Of a stretch of DNA of 22,135 bases, positions 14,551-21,173 are shown piece by piece (position 1 is the first letter of the stretch; each line of letters opens with the position of its first letter). The notes under the pieces are model-generated. The model was not told where the DNA came from, ran no database searches, and worked only from the letters and a program-made list of their open reading frames with translations. A program made the translations under genes and the position numbers. This DNA comes from Thermoproteales archaeon (GTDB lineage: Archaea; Thermoproteota; Thermoprotei; Thermoproteales; Thermocladiaceae), in contig JAMOMD010000459.1 of NCBI GenBank assembly GCA_027068725.1, positions 1 through 22,135 on the forward strand. Reading direction: 5' to 3'.

Positions 14551-14560
14551 GATTTTTATA
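14551..14560 (+). promoter_or_regulatory. TATA box for GH130-type gene
   Basis: GATTTTTATA is centred about 33 bases before the ATG at 14590, predicting a transcription start near 14583 and a 7-base leader. The intervening sequence has no Shine-Dalgarno site. Confidence 0.5.
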
Positions 14561-14589
14561 CGATCGGTATCTCTATGCTATACTAAGCT

Positions 14590-15675
14590 ATGGTTTTTGA
14601 GAAGTGTCCAAATGCTGAGCATGGTGCAGAAGTTCGAGAGTTTAGAACTATCGATATTGTTAAGCGTCTTGGTGTCATATCTCCAAATCATATTCATCTG
14701 AAAAACTATCCCATACCTAATCCTGTATCAGCATTTAATGCATCATGTCTTGTCGATTCGTCTACAGGTACGGTGTATGTATATGCTAGGATAATAATAG
14801 GCTACTACATGTACGTTAGCGCTATTGCGCTTCTAGAAATTCCTATAGACGATATACTGAGCGGCGCGGTGAGTTTCTGTCACTATCCTGCCGCGATTGT
14901 GCTCTATCCATCTGTGAGGTATGACATATGGGGAACAGAGGATCCTAGAGTACAGGAAATAGATGGAAGAGTGTACATGCTGTATGCAGGTAGGACAATA
15001 AGCTACTTTAACCCTGCCGTCAGGAGAGAGCGAACATTGCCAATAGTTGTTCTCTGTCAAGAATCGAGAAGATGCTTGAAGATAGGTGCAATAGTCATGC
15101 GTCGAGGCTTGAGAGAACTAACCATAAGTGACAAGGATGCTGTCCTGCTTGATGTTGGTGATCCAGAGTGGATCTACGTTCTCCATAGACCTCACCTAAT
15201 GAATGAGAGACACTATCTAACGGCAAGTATTATCCCGAAGAAGATGCTTGAACCTGGCGAGTGTGTGAGAGAGATAGAGGTACAGAACACAAAGGTAGTT
15301 CTCGAACCAGCAAAGTTTGAGCTTAAGCTTGGCTGGGCAACACCTCCTGTCCAGACTGGCCCAAACGAGTACCTGGTTCTTATTCATGGAGTCGATAAAG
15401 ACATAGAGTGCTACAGAGCCTTCGCAGCGTTGCTAAGATATGATAAGGATGTTGGCTTGAGAGCGGTTGCTGTGACGCCATGTTACATACTTGAGCCCAG
15501 AATGATGTACGAGGTGTATGGAGATAGGCCATTTGTTGTGTTCCCATGTGGCATGTGCAGAATTGGGAAGTCCGAGCTCTTGGTCGTGTATGGGGCAGCG
15601 GACTACGTAATAGGGTTTGGTCTCATAAATCTGGATGATCTAATGGCTCTTCTAGACAAAGGCAGACTTGAGTAG
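14590..15675 (+). CDS. GH130-type glycoside phosphorylase/hydrolase
   Basis: This 361-residue protein has a five-bladed beta-propeller pattern matching glycoside hydrolase family 130, whose members phosphorolyse or hydrolyse beta-mannosides. Motifs in order are NPVSAFNASC (44-53), YVYARII, YDIWGTEDPRV (111-121, with the conserved EDPR), VYMLYAGRT, LHRPHL (198-203), GWATPPVQT (248-256, where relatives have GxGPPPI), LIHGVD, PCGMCR (319-324) and VVYGAADYVIGFG (332-344). Phosphorylases carry a set of phosphate-binding Arg/His residues that I cannot assign confidently here, so hydrolase versus phosphorylase is open. The gene lies near a GT4-like gene, suggesting synthesis and turnover of the same glycan. 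There is no signal peptide, so it acts in the cytoplasm. Confidence 0.82.
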   Translation: MVFEKCPNAEHGAEVREFRTIDIVKRLGVISPNHIHLKNYPIPNPVSAFNASCLVDSSTGTVYVYARIIIGYYMYVSAIALLEIPIDDILSGAVSFCHYPAAIVLYPSVRYDIWGTEDPRVQEIDGRVYMLYAGRTISYFNPAVRRERTLPIVVLCQESRRCLKIGAIVMRRGLRELTISDKDAVLLDVGDPEWIYVLHRPHLMNERHYLTASIIPKKMLEPGECVREIEVQNTKVVLEPAKFELKLGWATPPVQTGPNEYLVLIHGVDKDIECYRAFAALLRYDKDVGLRAVAVTPCYILEPRMMYEVYGDRPFVVFPCGMCRIGKSELLVVYGAADYVIGFGLINLDDLMALLDKGRLE

Positions 15676-15694
15676 TGCATCTCATATCAGCACA

Positions 15695-15704
15695 TTATTT
15701 AAAC
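15695..15704 (+). promoter_or_regulatory. TATA box for thiC
   Basis: TTATTTAAAC is centred about 35 bases before the thiC ATG (15735), giving a predicted start near 15726 and a leader of about 9 bases. This leaves no room for a TPP riboswitch in the 59-base gap after the GH130-type gene. Confidence 0.6.
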
Positions 15705-15706
15705 AA

Positions 15707-15728
15707 GTCTCTAACCTAACTTAGAGAC
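15707..15728. promoter_or_regulatory. Perfect 8-bp palindrome over the thiC transcription start (operator candidate)
   Basis: GTCTCTAA (15707-15714) and TTAGAGAC (15721-15728) are perfect inverted repeats around a 6-base spacer, CCTAAC. The element lies directly after the TATA box, covers the predicted transcription start and ends 7 bases before the ATG. Bound protein there would block polymerase, so a repressor operator is likely. ThiR-type thiamine repressors are known in archaea, but none is encoded in this window. Confidence 0.55.
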
Positions 15729-15734
15729 AAGATA

Positions 15735-17045
15735 ATGACAACACTGATTCGTCAAGCGCGATCTGGCACAGTCACGGAAGAGATGAAGATAGTTGCTCAA
15801 CAGGAAGGTGTGAGTCCTGAGAAGATTCGTGATAGGATTGCTAGAGGAACCGTAATCATATTGCGAAACCTGGCTCACGAAGGTGTCAAGGTCAAGGGTG
15901 TTGGACAGGGACTGACCACGAAGGTTAACGTCAACGTTGGCACAAGTAGCAGAGTATGTGACATAAAGATGGAGATTGAGAAAGTGAAGATTGCTGTAAA
16001 GTACGGTGCTGACACGATAATGGACTTATCAACTGGCGGAGACTTAGATTACATCAGAAGGATACTGCTAAAAGAGGCTGAAGGTCTGCCCTTCGGCACC
16101 GTACCAACATATCAGGTATTCATTGAGTCTTTCAAGAAGTATGGATCTGGAATAGAGTTCTCTGTAGATGACTTGTTCAATGTTGTCGAGCGTCACCTGA
16201 AGGATGGTGTTGACTTCATGACAATACATGCTGGAGTAACAAAAGAGCTTGCGAAGAGACTCGTAGAATCTGATAGAGTTATACCTGTTGTTAGTAGAGG
16301 AGGCGAGTTCATAATCGCATGGATGCTTCATCACGACAGAGAGAACCCATACTACGAGTACTTTGACTATCTGCTCGAGCTATTTGCGCAATATGACGCA
16401 ACAATAAGTCTAGGAGATGCGCTTAGACCTGGCTCAATCTTTGACGCACACGACGAGTTTCAGGTAGGTGAACTACTTGTCGTTGCTAGATTGGTGAAGC
16501 GTGCTAGAGAGAAGGGGGTCCAAGTCATGGTTGAAGGTCCAGGACATATGCCACTTAATGAGATTGTGTGGGATGTTAAGTTGATGAAGAAGCTTACGAG
16601 AGGAGCACCATATTATCTACTTGGTCCTCTCCCCACTGACATTGCCGCACCCTATGACCATATTGCATCTGCCATAGGTGCAGCAATTGCAGCATCTGCA
16701 GGTGCTGACCTACTTTGCTATCTGACACCAGCAGAGCATCTTAGTCTTCCAACACCTGAACAAGTAAAGGAGGGATTGATAGCTCACAAGATAGCTGCCC
16801 ACGTTGCAGACATTGTGAAGCTTGGGCCTAGAGCTAGGAAAAATGACTTTATAGTAAGCAAGCTCAGAGCTGAACTAAAGCTATCCGAGACCGTGAAGTA
16901 CCTCATGTATCCTGAAGAGGCGGAGAAGGTGCTCAATCAGTTTGGAAAGGTTGAAGAGGGGCCATGCACCATGTGCGGATCGTACTGTCCAATACTTCAC
17001 TTCATAATGTCTAAGAGAAAGCTAGAGGAGAAGGAGCATAAGTGA
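15735..17045 (+). CDS. thiC: Phosphomethylpyrimidine synthase ThiC
   Basis: This 436-residue radical-SAM enzyme rearranges aminoimidazole ribotide to hydroxymethylpyrimidine phosphate for thiamine synthesis. Family motifs are NVNVGTSS (65-72), DTIMDLSTGGDL, FMTIHAGVTK, VSRGGEF, SLGDALRPG, VMVEGPGHMPLNEI, LGPLPTDIAAPYDHIASAIG and ADLLCYLTPAEHL. The cluster-binding cysteines at the C-terminus are C411, C414 and C418 (CTMCGSYC). This is CX2CX3C, one residue shorter than the CX2CX4C of bacterial ThiC. The short N-terminus is usual for prokaryotes other than plants' bacterial-type long forms. Its TGA stop is embedded in box C of a C/D box sRNA. No other thi gene is adjacent. Confidence 0.96.
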   Translation: MTTLIRQARSGTVTEEMKIVAQQEGVSPEKIRDRIARGTVIILRNLAHEGVKVKGVGQGLTTKVNVNVGTSSRVCDIKMEIEKVKIAVKYGADTIMDLSTGGDLDYIRRILLKEAEGLPFGTVPTYQVFIESFKKYGSGIEFSVDDLFNVVERHLKDGVDFMTIHAGVTKELAKRLVESDRVIPVVSRGGEFIIAWMLHHDRENPYYEYFDYLLELFAQYDATISLGDALRPGSIFDAHDEFQVGELLVVARLVKRAREKGVQVMVEGPGHMPLNEIVWDVKLMKKLTRGAPYYLLGPLPTDIAAPYDHIASAIGAAIAASAGADLLCYLTPAEHLSLPTPEQVKEGLIAHKIAAHVADIVKLGPRARKNDFIVSKLRAELKLSETVKYLMYPEEAEKVLNQFGKVEEGPCTMCGSYCPILHFIMSKRKLEEKEHK

Positions 17046-17090
17046 TGAGCCCGACCACTACTGAAGACTGATGACAAGCTTTAGGGCTGA
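17042..17090 (+). ncRNA. C/D box guide sRNA overlapping the thiC stop codon
   Basis: The region has all four boxes in order with ideal spacing: box C GTGATGA (17042-17048), a 12-base guide (17049-17060), box D' CTGA (17061-17064), a 4-base spacer, box C' TGATGA (17069-17074), a second 12-base guide (17075-17086) and box D CTGA (17087-17090). Two 12-base guides are the archaeal norm for RNAs directing 2'-O-methylation by fibrillarin, Nop5 and L7Ae. By the N+5 rule the predicted targets are UAGUGGUCGGGC (methylated at the fifth base, G) and CCCUAAAGCUUG (at the fifth base, A). Targets are not identified. The flanks show little terminal pairing. It may be processed from the thiC mRNA. Confidence 0.78.
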
Positions 17091-17101
17091 CATAACTAAA
17101 G

Positions 17102-17108
17102 CTTAAAG
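17102..17108 (+). promoter_or_regulatory. TATA box for the 96-residue hypothetical gene
   Basis: CTTAAAG is centred about 31 bases before the ATG at 17136, predicting a start near 17131 and a 5-base leader. The overlapping CTAAAGCTT (17096-17104) is complementary to AAGCTTTAG inside the second sRNA guide. Confidence 0.45.
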
Positions 17109-17135
17109 CACCTTCTAGAACCCACGGTTCTCAGT

Positions 17136-17426
17136 ATGGTTAAGAGACCACCAAAGCCAACATTCCTGCACGTGTGGAAGACCTCGATAAAGCCACTCAT
17201 TGAGGAGCTTGAAGTAGATTCGAAGGTGTTATCCATATGCAACACGTTCATGTGCAAGCTCTGGGACCTGAAGACCAAGTATGGTGGTCAAGTAACTAGA
17301 GAGCTCGTTGAGAACGTCAGGAAGGAGATTGAGCATATACTCAGCAGGCACAGTGATGTTGATAGAGAAAAACTGAGAGAAGCCCTAGTCCGAGTTGCGA
17401 AAGCCTTTGGAATAGAGATCTCCTAG
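17136..17426 (+). CDS. Hypothetical small helical protein
   Basis: I do not recognise this 96-residue protein. It is basic at the N-terminus (MVKRPPKPTF), then almost entirely predicted helical: an amphipathic stretch KTSIKPLIEELEVDSKVL, a middle with CNTFMCKLWDLKTKYGG (a CX4C pair), and a charged C-terminal region with RKEIEHILSRHSDVDREKLR. There is no membrane segment or signal. The codon use resembles its neighbours, and a TATA box at normal distance supports a real gene with an almost leaderless mRNA. The helical basic character would allow nucleic-acid or protein binding, but nothing proves it. Confidence 0.7.
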   Translation: MVKRPPKPTFLHVWKTSIKPLIEELEVDSKVLSICNTFMCKLWDLKTKYGGQVTRELVENVRKEIEHILSRHSDVDREKLREALVRVAKAFGIEIS

Positions 17427-17485
17427 TATCGTACTTCTGTTTTAACAAACACTTTTTCATCCCCGTCCTGTAAACTACTGCTAGT

Positions 17486-18559
17486 ATGAGAAAGATTGTC
17501 GTAATTTACGATGATGCCTTTCTGAAGCATGCTCCACCGCGTTATCATTGTGAGAGTCCTGCAAGAGTACGCTCAATAGTCGAGCATTTGAAGGAGCTTG
17601 GTTTGCTTGATAAACTTCTTGTTAAGCCTAGGCAAGCCTCAGTTGAGGATCTGTACCTTGTTCATGATAAGAACTATGTTGACATAGTGATGAGGCTGCT
17701 TGAGAAGGGAACACACACGTACATTGATGGTGATACGTACATATCACCGGGGACGAGAGATGCTGCACTTACAGCAGTTGGCGCAGTCATGACTGGGGTA
17801 GATTTACTGCTGAGTGGTGAGGCACAGTGCTTCTTTGCTCCTGTTAGACCACCAGGACATCATGCAGGTGTTGCAGGTCGAGCACTAACTGCGCCAACTC
17901 AGGGCTTCTGTATCTTTAACAATATTGCAATTGGCGCAGAGTACGCACTTAGGAGAGGTGCGAAGAAGGTTGCTATAGTGGACATCGATGCACATCACGG
18001 AAATGGAACACAGGAAATATTCTACACCACAGACAAGGTGCTGTACATTAGTCTTCATCAGGACCCTCTAACTCTGTACCCTGGAACAGGCTTCATACAT
18101 GAGGTAGGTGAAGGAGCAGGAGAAGGATTTAACGTGAATATACCTATGCCACCGGGAAGCTGTGATGATGTGTACATTCAGGCACTTGAGGAGATAGTTA
18201 TGCCAATACTCGAACAGTATCGACCTGACATTGTTCTCGTATCGCTCGGCTTTGATGCTCACACGAACGATCCCTTGACTGGACTTGACATAACTCTACA
18301 CACATACGAGGCCCTGTTCCTAATGTTAAAGCGAGGTCTCGAGAAGGGACTCTTCAGAGGAGTGGGGTACGTGCTAGAGGGAGGTTACGATACTGGAGTA
18401 CTTGCAAAAGGTAGTGAAATTCTCGTTAAGATAATGCTAGGCGAGGACTATAGTGTTGGAGAGAAAGAGACTGAAAGTCCACAAGCTATTCAGCAGAAGG
18501 CTAGGAGAGTCCTGAAGGAGGTTCGAGAAGTACAGTCAAGGTACTGGAACCTGAAGTAG
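17486..18559 (+). CDS. Histone-deacetylase-fold zinc amidohydrolase (AcuC/HDAC family)
   Basis: This 357-residue protein belongs to the arginase/deacetylase superfamily, which removes acetyl groups from lysines or polyamines. All active-site parts are present: RPPGHHAG with the paired H125 and H126, zinc ligands D168 and H170 in VDIDAHHGNG, D257 in SLGFDAHTNDPL, and the catalytic tyrosine Y301 in LEGGYD. FNNIAIGAEYAL and SLHQDPLTLYPGTG are also typical. It should therefore be active. Substrate specificity is not readable; archaeal chromatin proteins such as Alba, acetyl-polyamines or AcuC-type acetyl-CoA synthetase are options. It is cytoplasmic and monocistronic in appearance, 59 bases after the preceding gene. 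Confidence 0.93.
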   Translation: MRKIVVIYDDAFLKHAPPRYHCESPARVRSIVEHLKELGLLDKLLVKPRQASVEDLYLVHDKNYVDIVMRLLEKGTHTYIDGDTYISPGTRDAALTAVGAVMTGVDLLLSGEAQCFFAPVRPPGHHAGVAGRALTAPTQGFCIFNNIAIGAEYALRRGAKKVAIVDIDAHHGNGTQEIFYTTDKVLYISLHQDPLTLYPGTGFIHEVGEGAGEGFNVNIPMPPGSCDDVYIQALEEIVMPILEQYRPDIVLVSLGFDAHTNDPLTGLDITLHTYEALFLMLKRGLEKGLFRGVGYVLEGGYDTGVLAKGSEILVKIMLGEDYSVGEKETESPQAIQQKARRVLKEVREVQSRYWNLK

Positions 18560-18563
18560 CAAC

Positions 18564-18572
18564 AAATTAAAA
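18564..18572 (+). promoter_or_regulatory. TATA box for the small cysteine-protein gene pair
   Basis: AAATTAAAA is centred about 29 bases before the ATG at 18597, so transcription should begin within about three bases of the start codon. The pair of genes from 18597 would form one transcript. Confidence 0.5.
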
Positions 18573-18596
18573 CTCTCTCTACTTGACCACAAAACC

Positions 18597-18815
18597 ATGC
18601 GAATAGACAAGAGATGCCTAGTATGTCCAATAGGACCAAGAGAGTGTGTTAAGAAAATAGTAGAGAAAGTTCACCTACTTCCAAGAAAACTCAGACCAGC
18701 ACATCCATGGACAATAGAGTGGTGCCCCTACCTGAGAGGCTATAGGCCAGACCCAGAACTACTAAAGAAAGCTGAAGAATATCTAAAGCAACTACAGCAG
18801 AAGTCCACTTCCTAA
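18597..18815 (+). CDS. Small four-cysteine protein, unknown function
   Basis: I do not recognise this 72-residue protein. It starts MRIDKRCLVCPIGPRECVKK and continues with a basic helix, then HPWTIEWCPYLRGYRPDPEL and a charged C-terminal helix. The four cysteines C7, C10, C17 and C43 (CX2CX6C, then 25 residues, then C) form a plausible zinc or iron-sulphur site, and the prolines beside C10 and C43 resemble metal-binding turns. A TATA box at leaderless distance supports expression. The next gene starts 13 bases later, so the two are probably cotranscribed. Confidence 0.72.
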   Translation: MRIDKRCLVCPIGPRECVKKIVEKVHLLPRKLRPAHPWTIEWCPYLRGYRPDPELLKKAEEYLKQLQQKSTS

Positions 18816-18828
18816 AACACAATTTTAA

Positions 18829-19389
18829 ATGAAAAAACTTCTAGAAGACCTAGTAAAGTGCGTTGATTCGCTACAGGCAGCTACAGGAGCAGAGAGAATT
18901 CTTCTGAAACTTTTACAGAAACTAATTAAAAATCTTATAGAAAACATTACAAAAGGCCAAGACATTGTGTCATGCTGCGCCTATCTTAAACTCACTTTAG
19001 AGACTACAATACTGTTAAAATATCTCCGAGAGAAGTATAGAGACAATCAAGAAGGAGCACTTAGAGAATTACAAATACGTTCTCGAAAAGGACAAAGTTT
19101 TAGCATTAGAATGTTGACAGACTCTAAGCATATTGTTGGTCGTATAAAGAAGGAAATACTTAACACCTATCTAGATGTGTGTAGATTTGTACATCCATCA
19201 AGTGACTTAATTAACGTACTACTAAAGTATCAAAATAATTTTGATAGCATCCTTCAGGACCTCATTATAAGAGTGTCCGATTATGTACTATACTTGCTAC
19301 TCTTAACGTTTGGCAAAAACGAGAATATATGCGGAGTGTGTCTATCATATAATCTTCAGAGATGTTCAAAATATTGTTCAAGAGGCTAA
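18829..19389 (+). CDS. Helical protein with C-terminal cysteine cluster, unknown function
   Basis: I do not recognise this 186-residue protein. It is mainly helical, with SCCAYLKLTLETTILLKYLR, a conserved-looking LDVCRFVHPSSDLINVLL, and a hydrophobic YVLYLLLLTF before the tail. The tail has four cysteines in CGVCLSYNLQRCSKYC (CX2CX8CX3C), fitting a zinc ribbon or knuckle. The order 'helical repeat-like body plus small metal-binding tail' suggests a binding or scaffold protein. The gene is A+T-richer than its neighbours. It follows the 72-residue cysteine protein by 13 bases and ends one base before the convergent PUA gene ends. Confidence 0.68.
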   Translation: MKKLLEDLVKCVDSLQAATGAERILLKLLQKLIKNLIENITKGQDIVSCCAYLKLTLETTILLKYLREKYRDNQEGALRELQIRSRKGQSFSIRMLTDSKHIVGRIKKEILNTYLDVCRFVHPSSDLINVLLKYQNNFDSILQDLIIRVSDYVLYLLLLTFGKNENICGVCLSYNLQRCSKYCSRG

Positions 19390-19390
19390 G

Positions 19391-19906
19391 TTAGCGCTGC
19401 TGTTTCATTATATCACTACATAACTTTGATATTTTATCACCTAGGTAATGTATGTTCTTAAGGACTTTACCTTTCTGCATTTTTTCAATTTCAGATTTTG
19501 GGAACAGCGCCACTGTTACTGCTATTGTTCTTCCTTTGAAGTCTTGTACCGCTACTATATCTCCTTTATTGAAGTCTCCTATGAATTCTTTTATTCCAGG
19601 TCTCATTACGTCTGCACCATTTAATATGTGAGGAACTGCGCCGTCGTCTACTTTAACTGTTGGATAGTTTACCTTTTTTAGATAGAACATTGTTAGTAAT
19701 GGAATATACTTCTCTTCTTCACTTTCTGATATTTTTACTCTTACTTTAGCGAATAGTGGCTTTCCGTCGAGTATGTATATTGTTAGTTTATCATCTACTT
19801 CCCACATCTCTATGTTCTCTGCCTCGTCTAGTGCAGACTTGATGTTCTCATCCACTTGCCTTGCTAGACTTTTGACATCTTTCTTGCTTAGGAACTGGCG
19901 CTTCAT
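19391..19906 (-). CDS. PUA-domain RNA-binding protein (MCT-1/COG2016-like)
   Basis: This 171-residue protein resembles archaeal relatives of MCT-1/Tma20, which bind RNA and in eukaryotes act in ribosome recycling and re-initiation. The N-terminal half (about residues 1-85) starts with a basic region, MKRQFLSKKDVKSLARQ. The PUA domain covers about 88-165, with YPTVKVDDGAVPHILNGADV and MRPGIKEF, the classic PUA entry. GDIVAVQDFKGRTIAVTVAL and GKVLKNIHYLGDKI complete it. It is divergent from the 19961 gene, with a 54-base shared promoter region. A role in translation is inferred from the family only. Confidence 0.88.
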   Translation of the reverse strand: MKRQFLSKKDVKSLARQVDENIKSALDEAENIEMWEVDDKLTIYILDGKPLFAKVRVKISESEEEKYIPLLTMFYLKKVNYPTVKVDDGAVPHILNGADVMRPGIKEFIGDFNKGDIVAVQDFKGRTIAVTVALFPKSEIEKMQKGKVLKNIHYLGDKISKLCSDIMKQQR

Positions 19907-19960
19907 GTAGCTTAGATCTCAGTTTAGTATATCAGTTCTAAAAAGTCTAGGAGTGCGACA

Positions 19961-20491
19961 ATGAGCACCTCGTCAAAGATACGTGAAGTACTTAGGGAAA
20001 TTGTCAAGGATAAGATACTGAAATTCCTGCTCAGATACTGTAGGTGCGTAGAGGTTGAGCATAAGTATGGTGATATCCTGAAACTTCGCGATAAGTTAGA
20101 GGAGATTCAGAAAAAGGTTATTGAGAAGGAGGAGTTTTCTTTAGAAGAGTCTAACCTTAGAGTTGTTGTAAATAGAAGGTTTCTTACGAAAGTTGTGTGT
20201 ATAGAGTATGGAGGTGCTCAGTACTGTGGAGATGATGCAAATGTGTTTTTGGCACGTGTTAGAACTCTGATAGAGTGGTATGTTAATGATTGTAATTTAG
20301 ATAATATACTGTTTGAGACTATAGAGAATAACGATTTTAATTTGCTTGAATTCGTTAAAAGAAACTTAGACAATTTTAGGAGATTATGCCTCGGTGAGGA
20401 GGTTCAGTTAGACAAGAGTATGCTCGAGGATTTTGCTCGTGAGGGTGTTGATATTGCAATTAAGGAGTTTAGAATACGTAGGAGTGTATGA
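19961..20491 (+). CDS. Hypothetical protein coupled to UMP kinase
   Basis: I do not recognise this 176-residue protein. It has a basic N-terminal helix (SKIREVLREIVKDKILKFLL), RYCRCVEVEHKYGD, a coiled-coil-like charged stretch with KLRDKLEEIQKKVIEKEEFS, then VVCIEYGGAQYCGDDANVFL and an acidic-basic helical C-terminus. There are no membrane segments or known catalytic motif. The start ATG at 19961 has AGGAG about ten bases upstream. The 3' end overlaps the UMP kinase start by 4 bases (ATGA), so the two proteins are made from one mRNA and may be functionally linked, though no link is known to me. Confidence 0.72.
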   Translation: MSTSSKIREVLREIVKDKILKFLLRYCRCVEVEHKYGDILKLRDKLEEIQKKVIEKEEFSLEESNLRVVVNRRFLTKVVCIEYGGAQYCGDDANVFLARVRTLIEWYVNDCNLDNILFETIENNDFNLLEFVKRNLDNFRRLCLGEEVQLDKSMLEDFAREGVDIAIKEFRIRRSV

Positions 20492-21171
20492 AGGTCTGGA
20501 CTATCAAGCTAAGTGGGAGAGTCTTTGATAACTTTGAGCTAGTCAAAAGGTACGTCAGTATATTTAGGACATTGCTGACTGCTGTTCCTGATCTTAAGCT
20601 TGTCATTGTTACTGGTGGTGGTGAAATTGCTCGAAAATACGTGAGTATAATACGTGAACTTGCGAGAAATGAGTCGCTGGCCGATATTGCAGGGATACTG
20701 GTCAGTAGATTGAATGCGCAGGTACTTATCTCAGGTCTTGAGGAGGCTTATCCTAAGCCTCCTGAGACAGTTAGTGAGTTTTTGCAAGCATTCTCTACTT
20801 ATCGAGTTGTTGTATGTGGTGGTCTACAGCCAGGTCAGTCGACAGCAACTGTTGCTCTACTATTAGCAGAGGTCTCGAGGTCTAGAGATGTTGTATTTTG
20901 TTCCAATGTAGATGCTGTGTATACTGACGATCCTAGGAAAAATCCCAATGCTAGAAAGCTCGAGAAGATAACACTATCAGAACTTGAGGAAATTCTTAGA
21001 AGAACGTCTGATATCAGGGCAGGTACGTATCAGCTGATTGATCAGTGGGCAATAAATATTGCTAGAAGGGCTGGAATTAGGATTTACATTACTGACTGTA
21101 GAAGACCTGAGCTAGTTCAGGAGATCGTGCTGAGAGGCACTGGGTATGGAACACTTGTAGTGCCTGATTAG
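20488..21171 (+). CDS. pyrH: UMP kinase (archaeal type)
   Basis: This 227-residue amino-acid-kinase-fold enzyme phosphorylates UMP to UDP in pyrimidine nucleotide synthesis. Motifs in order are IKLSGRVF (6-13), LVIVTGGGEIARKYV, LADIAGILVSRLNAQVL, CGGLQPGQSTATVALLLAE, NVDAVYTDDPRKNPNARKL and AGTYQLIDQWAINIARRAG. Length and the KLSGxxF form match archaeal UMP kinases rather than the longer bacterial ones. It overlaps the preceding hypothetical gene by 4 bases with GGAG just before the ATG. It is followed after 2 bases by a membrane-protein gene, which fits a four-gene operon running to moaA. Confidence 0.95.
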   Translation: MKVWTIKLSGRVFDNFELVKRYVSIFRTLLTAVPDLKLVIVTGGGEIARKYVSIIRELARNESLADIAGILVSRLNAQVLISGLEEAYPKPPETVSEFLQAFSTYRVVVCGGLQPGQSTATVALLLAEVSRSRDVVFCSNVDAVYTDDPRKNPNARKLEKITLSELEEILRRTSDIRAGTYQLIDQWAINIARRAGIRIYITDCRRPELVQEIVLRGTGYGTLVVPD

Positions 21172-21173
21172 CA

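Noticed and set aside
15676..15734. TPP riboswitch upstream of thiC
   Set aside because: The gap is only 59 bases, the predicted leader about 9 bases, and no THI-element motifs are visible.
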